Positions 62,823-64,000 of a DNA stretch of 64,000 nucleotides are shown one piece after another. The notes below the pieces were generated by a model. The model ran no database searches and had not been told where the DNA came from. It was given only the letters and a program-made list of their open reading frames with translations. Every line of letters begins with the position of its first letter. Within the stretch, counting starts at the first letter, position 1. A program made the translations under genes and the position numbers. Where the stretch lies: positions 10,998,207 through 11,062,206 of the forward strand of contig NC_089736.1 of NCBI RefSeq assembly GCF_035083965.1, given 5' to 3'. The stretch is from Branchiostoma lanceolatum (taxonomy: Eukaryota > Chordata > Leptocardii > Amphioxiformes > Branchiostomatidae).

Positions 62823-64000
62823 CATATTGCGTCATTATGCCAGCGTTTCTGACCATTCTAGATAAAACATCTTTATGCAGCTACAGAACAGTGTAGTTCT
62901 GTTGACTCTCGTTGTTTATTTTTAGGACATTCATTGTTTTTGACGAAGCATCACTTTTGTTTTTGTAAGCTCGCATTCTTAGAAGGATCTTGTTCAAAAA
63001 CGACTCAGGGGTGACCTTCCGTCCTTGTTTCATACTATCTACCCCCTCTTTTTACACTTCACAAGAGTTTGAAAGGAAAGGTCGTTCACCTTATGATTGA
63101 ACCCTCAAGGTGAACGACTGTCAGAAAGCAGGGCGATCAGAGGAAAGTAACGACGCCACTTCAACTGGTGCCTCTGCTTAGAGAGTGTCTCTTTCCAAAG
63201 ACCCACAAACGGCCTCTCTTCTGATATATCAAGGAAAAATGGAGAGCACGTATTTGATAGTTTTGATTAAAGCAATTGCAAGTAGAGAGAAGTTGGTAAG
63301 AGTTTTTTCTTGGATAAAAGAAGATGAAAATGAAAGTTTCTTCATTTCTTGTCGATGCTAAGTTTTTAAAACAAATACGTTCTAAAAATCAGCGTAAACA
63401 TTTGAATGAAGTGATATGGACGAAATGAAAATGCGACCAAAATACACTATAAAACACAGCATCGTAATGGTAAGTATGGTAATTTTCAAAGTTTAAGAGT
63501 TTTACGAAAATCTTATTTGTTTCCTTTTTTACACCATGTCCATTTCAAGAACAGCACAAAGGTCATGTTTTTTTCCTGGTATTTCCCGAAGATAATCTTC
63601 CTGGTAACCAATGTAAACAAACTGTCTGTTTACATTACACCACAGAGATAAAGCATTGCAAGAAAAAAGTACTTAGGTTGCTCGGTAATAGATCTTAAGT
63701 GTTCCCACCGTCTTCGCTACTTAAGACGTGATATGATGCGTTAAGTCATTTTAAATGCATCGGACAAAAGGTAGGATGAGTTAAGATTTAATGTTGCCCC
63801 TGAGGGACACAAAACAAGGCTTTTTCTGGGACCTGTTTTCACTCATTTCTTTCAACTCACCTGAAACTGGAACAAACGAACTAGAAACCTCTAATGCCTT
63901 ATAATGTGGCCTTTTGTTTCTCGGTAGCAACAGTAGCATACTTTGCGTGTTTGTTTTGTGTTCTGCTGGTTGGTTTTGTGTAATTGAGCTGATGTTGGTT

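Larger units (their letters stand above)
61992..64000. other. Presumed intron or intergenic sequence to the window end
   Basis: No exon continuing the signal-peptide frame was recognised. It contains the hairpin at 62252-62349 and the inverted-repeat element at 62499-62822. The rest is AT-rich unique-looking sequence. Confidence 0.5.

Noticed and set aside
62368..62856. 162-codon minus-strand frame as a transposase
   Set aside because: It spans an inverted-repeat element but shows no DDE/D motif or helix-turn-helix-like pattern.

Overview
This is a eukaryotic, intron-rich, repeat-dense chromosomal window with no prokaryotic features. The genes and their organisation fit an invertebrate chordate, most probably an amphioxus (Branchiostoma). 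The carbamoyl-phosphate synthetase has the CPS1-type layout but keeps the glutaminase cysteine that tetrapod CPS1 has lost. The tyrosinase is a vertebrate-like, single-pass TYR. Introns are short and full of small inverted-repeat elements, tRNA-derived SINE-like repeats and LINE relics. The species assignment is inference.

Layout. (1) 1-2725: downstream flank of the CPS gene, no gene seen. (2) 2726-31172, minus strand: a complete mitochondrial carbamoyl-phosphate synthetase of CPS I/III type. I traced 36 coding exons whose phases all agree, giving 4491 nt and 1496 residues. Intron 18 carries a LINE with a long reverse-transcriptase frame. (3) 31173-38042: a roughly 6.9 kb divergent intergenic region. 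(4) 38043-50222, plus strand: complete CDC27/APC3 in 19 coding exons (828 residues), followed by a close AATAAA. (5) 50223-55787: intergenic repeats, including two minisatellites. (6) 55788-60165, plus strand: complete tyrosinase in 6 exons (549 residues), with all six copper-binding histidines, one membrane segment and a dileucine-type tail signal. (7) 61889-61991: a probable first coding exon of a secreted or membrane protein that continues outside the window or past the point where I can follow it.

The three genes have unrelated jobs: mitochondrial ammonia/glutamine assimilation, ubiquitin-ligase control of mitosis, and melanin synthesis. I see no functional cluster. The most unusual signal is structural. 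Tandem duplications repeatedly include or touch exon edges. The CDC27 last exon has four 68-bp copies of its acceptor and exon start, three of which end in early stops. The CDC27 exon 14 donor is repeated five times at an 88-bp period. The 3' ends of CDC27 exon 15 and CPS exon 20 are duplicated in the following introns. Minisatellites also touch the donors of CPS exons 16 and 24. Two introns use GC-AG boundaries. Several small inverted-repeat elements are nested in each other, and one lies 19 nt from a GC donor.

All exon boundaries were read by eye from splice consensus, reading phase and remembered protein-family conservation. No alignment, RNA or database search was possible.
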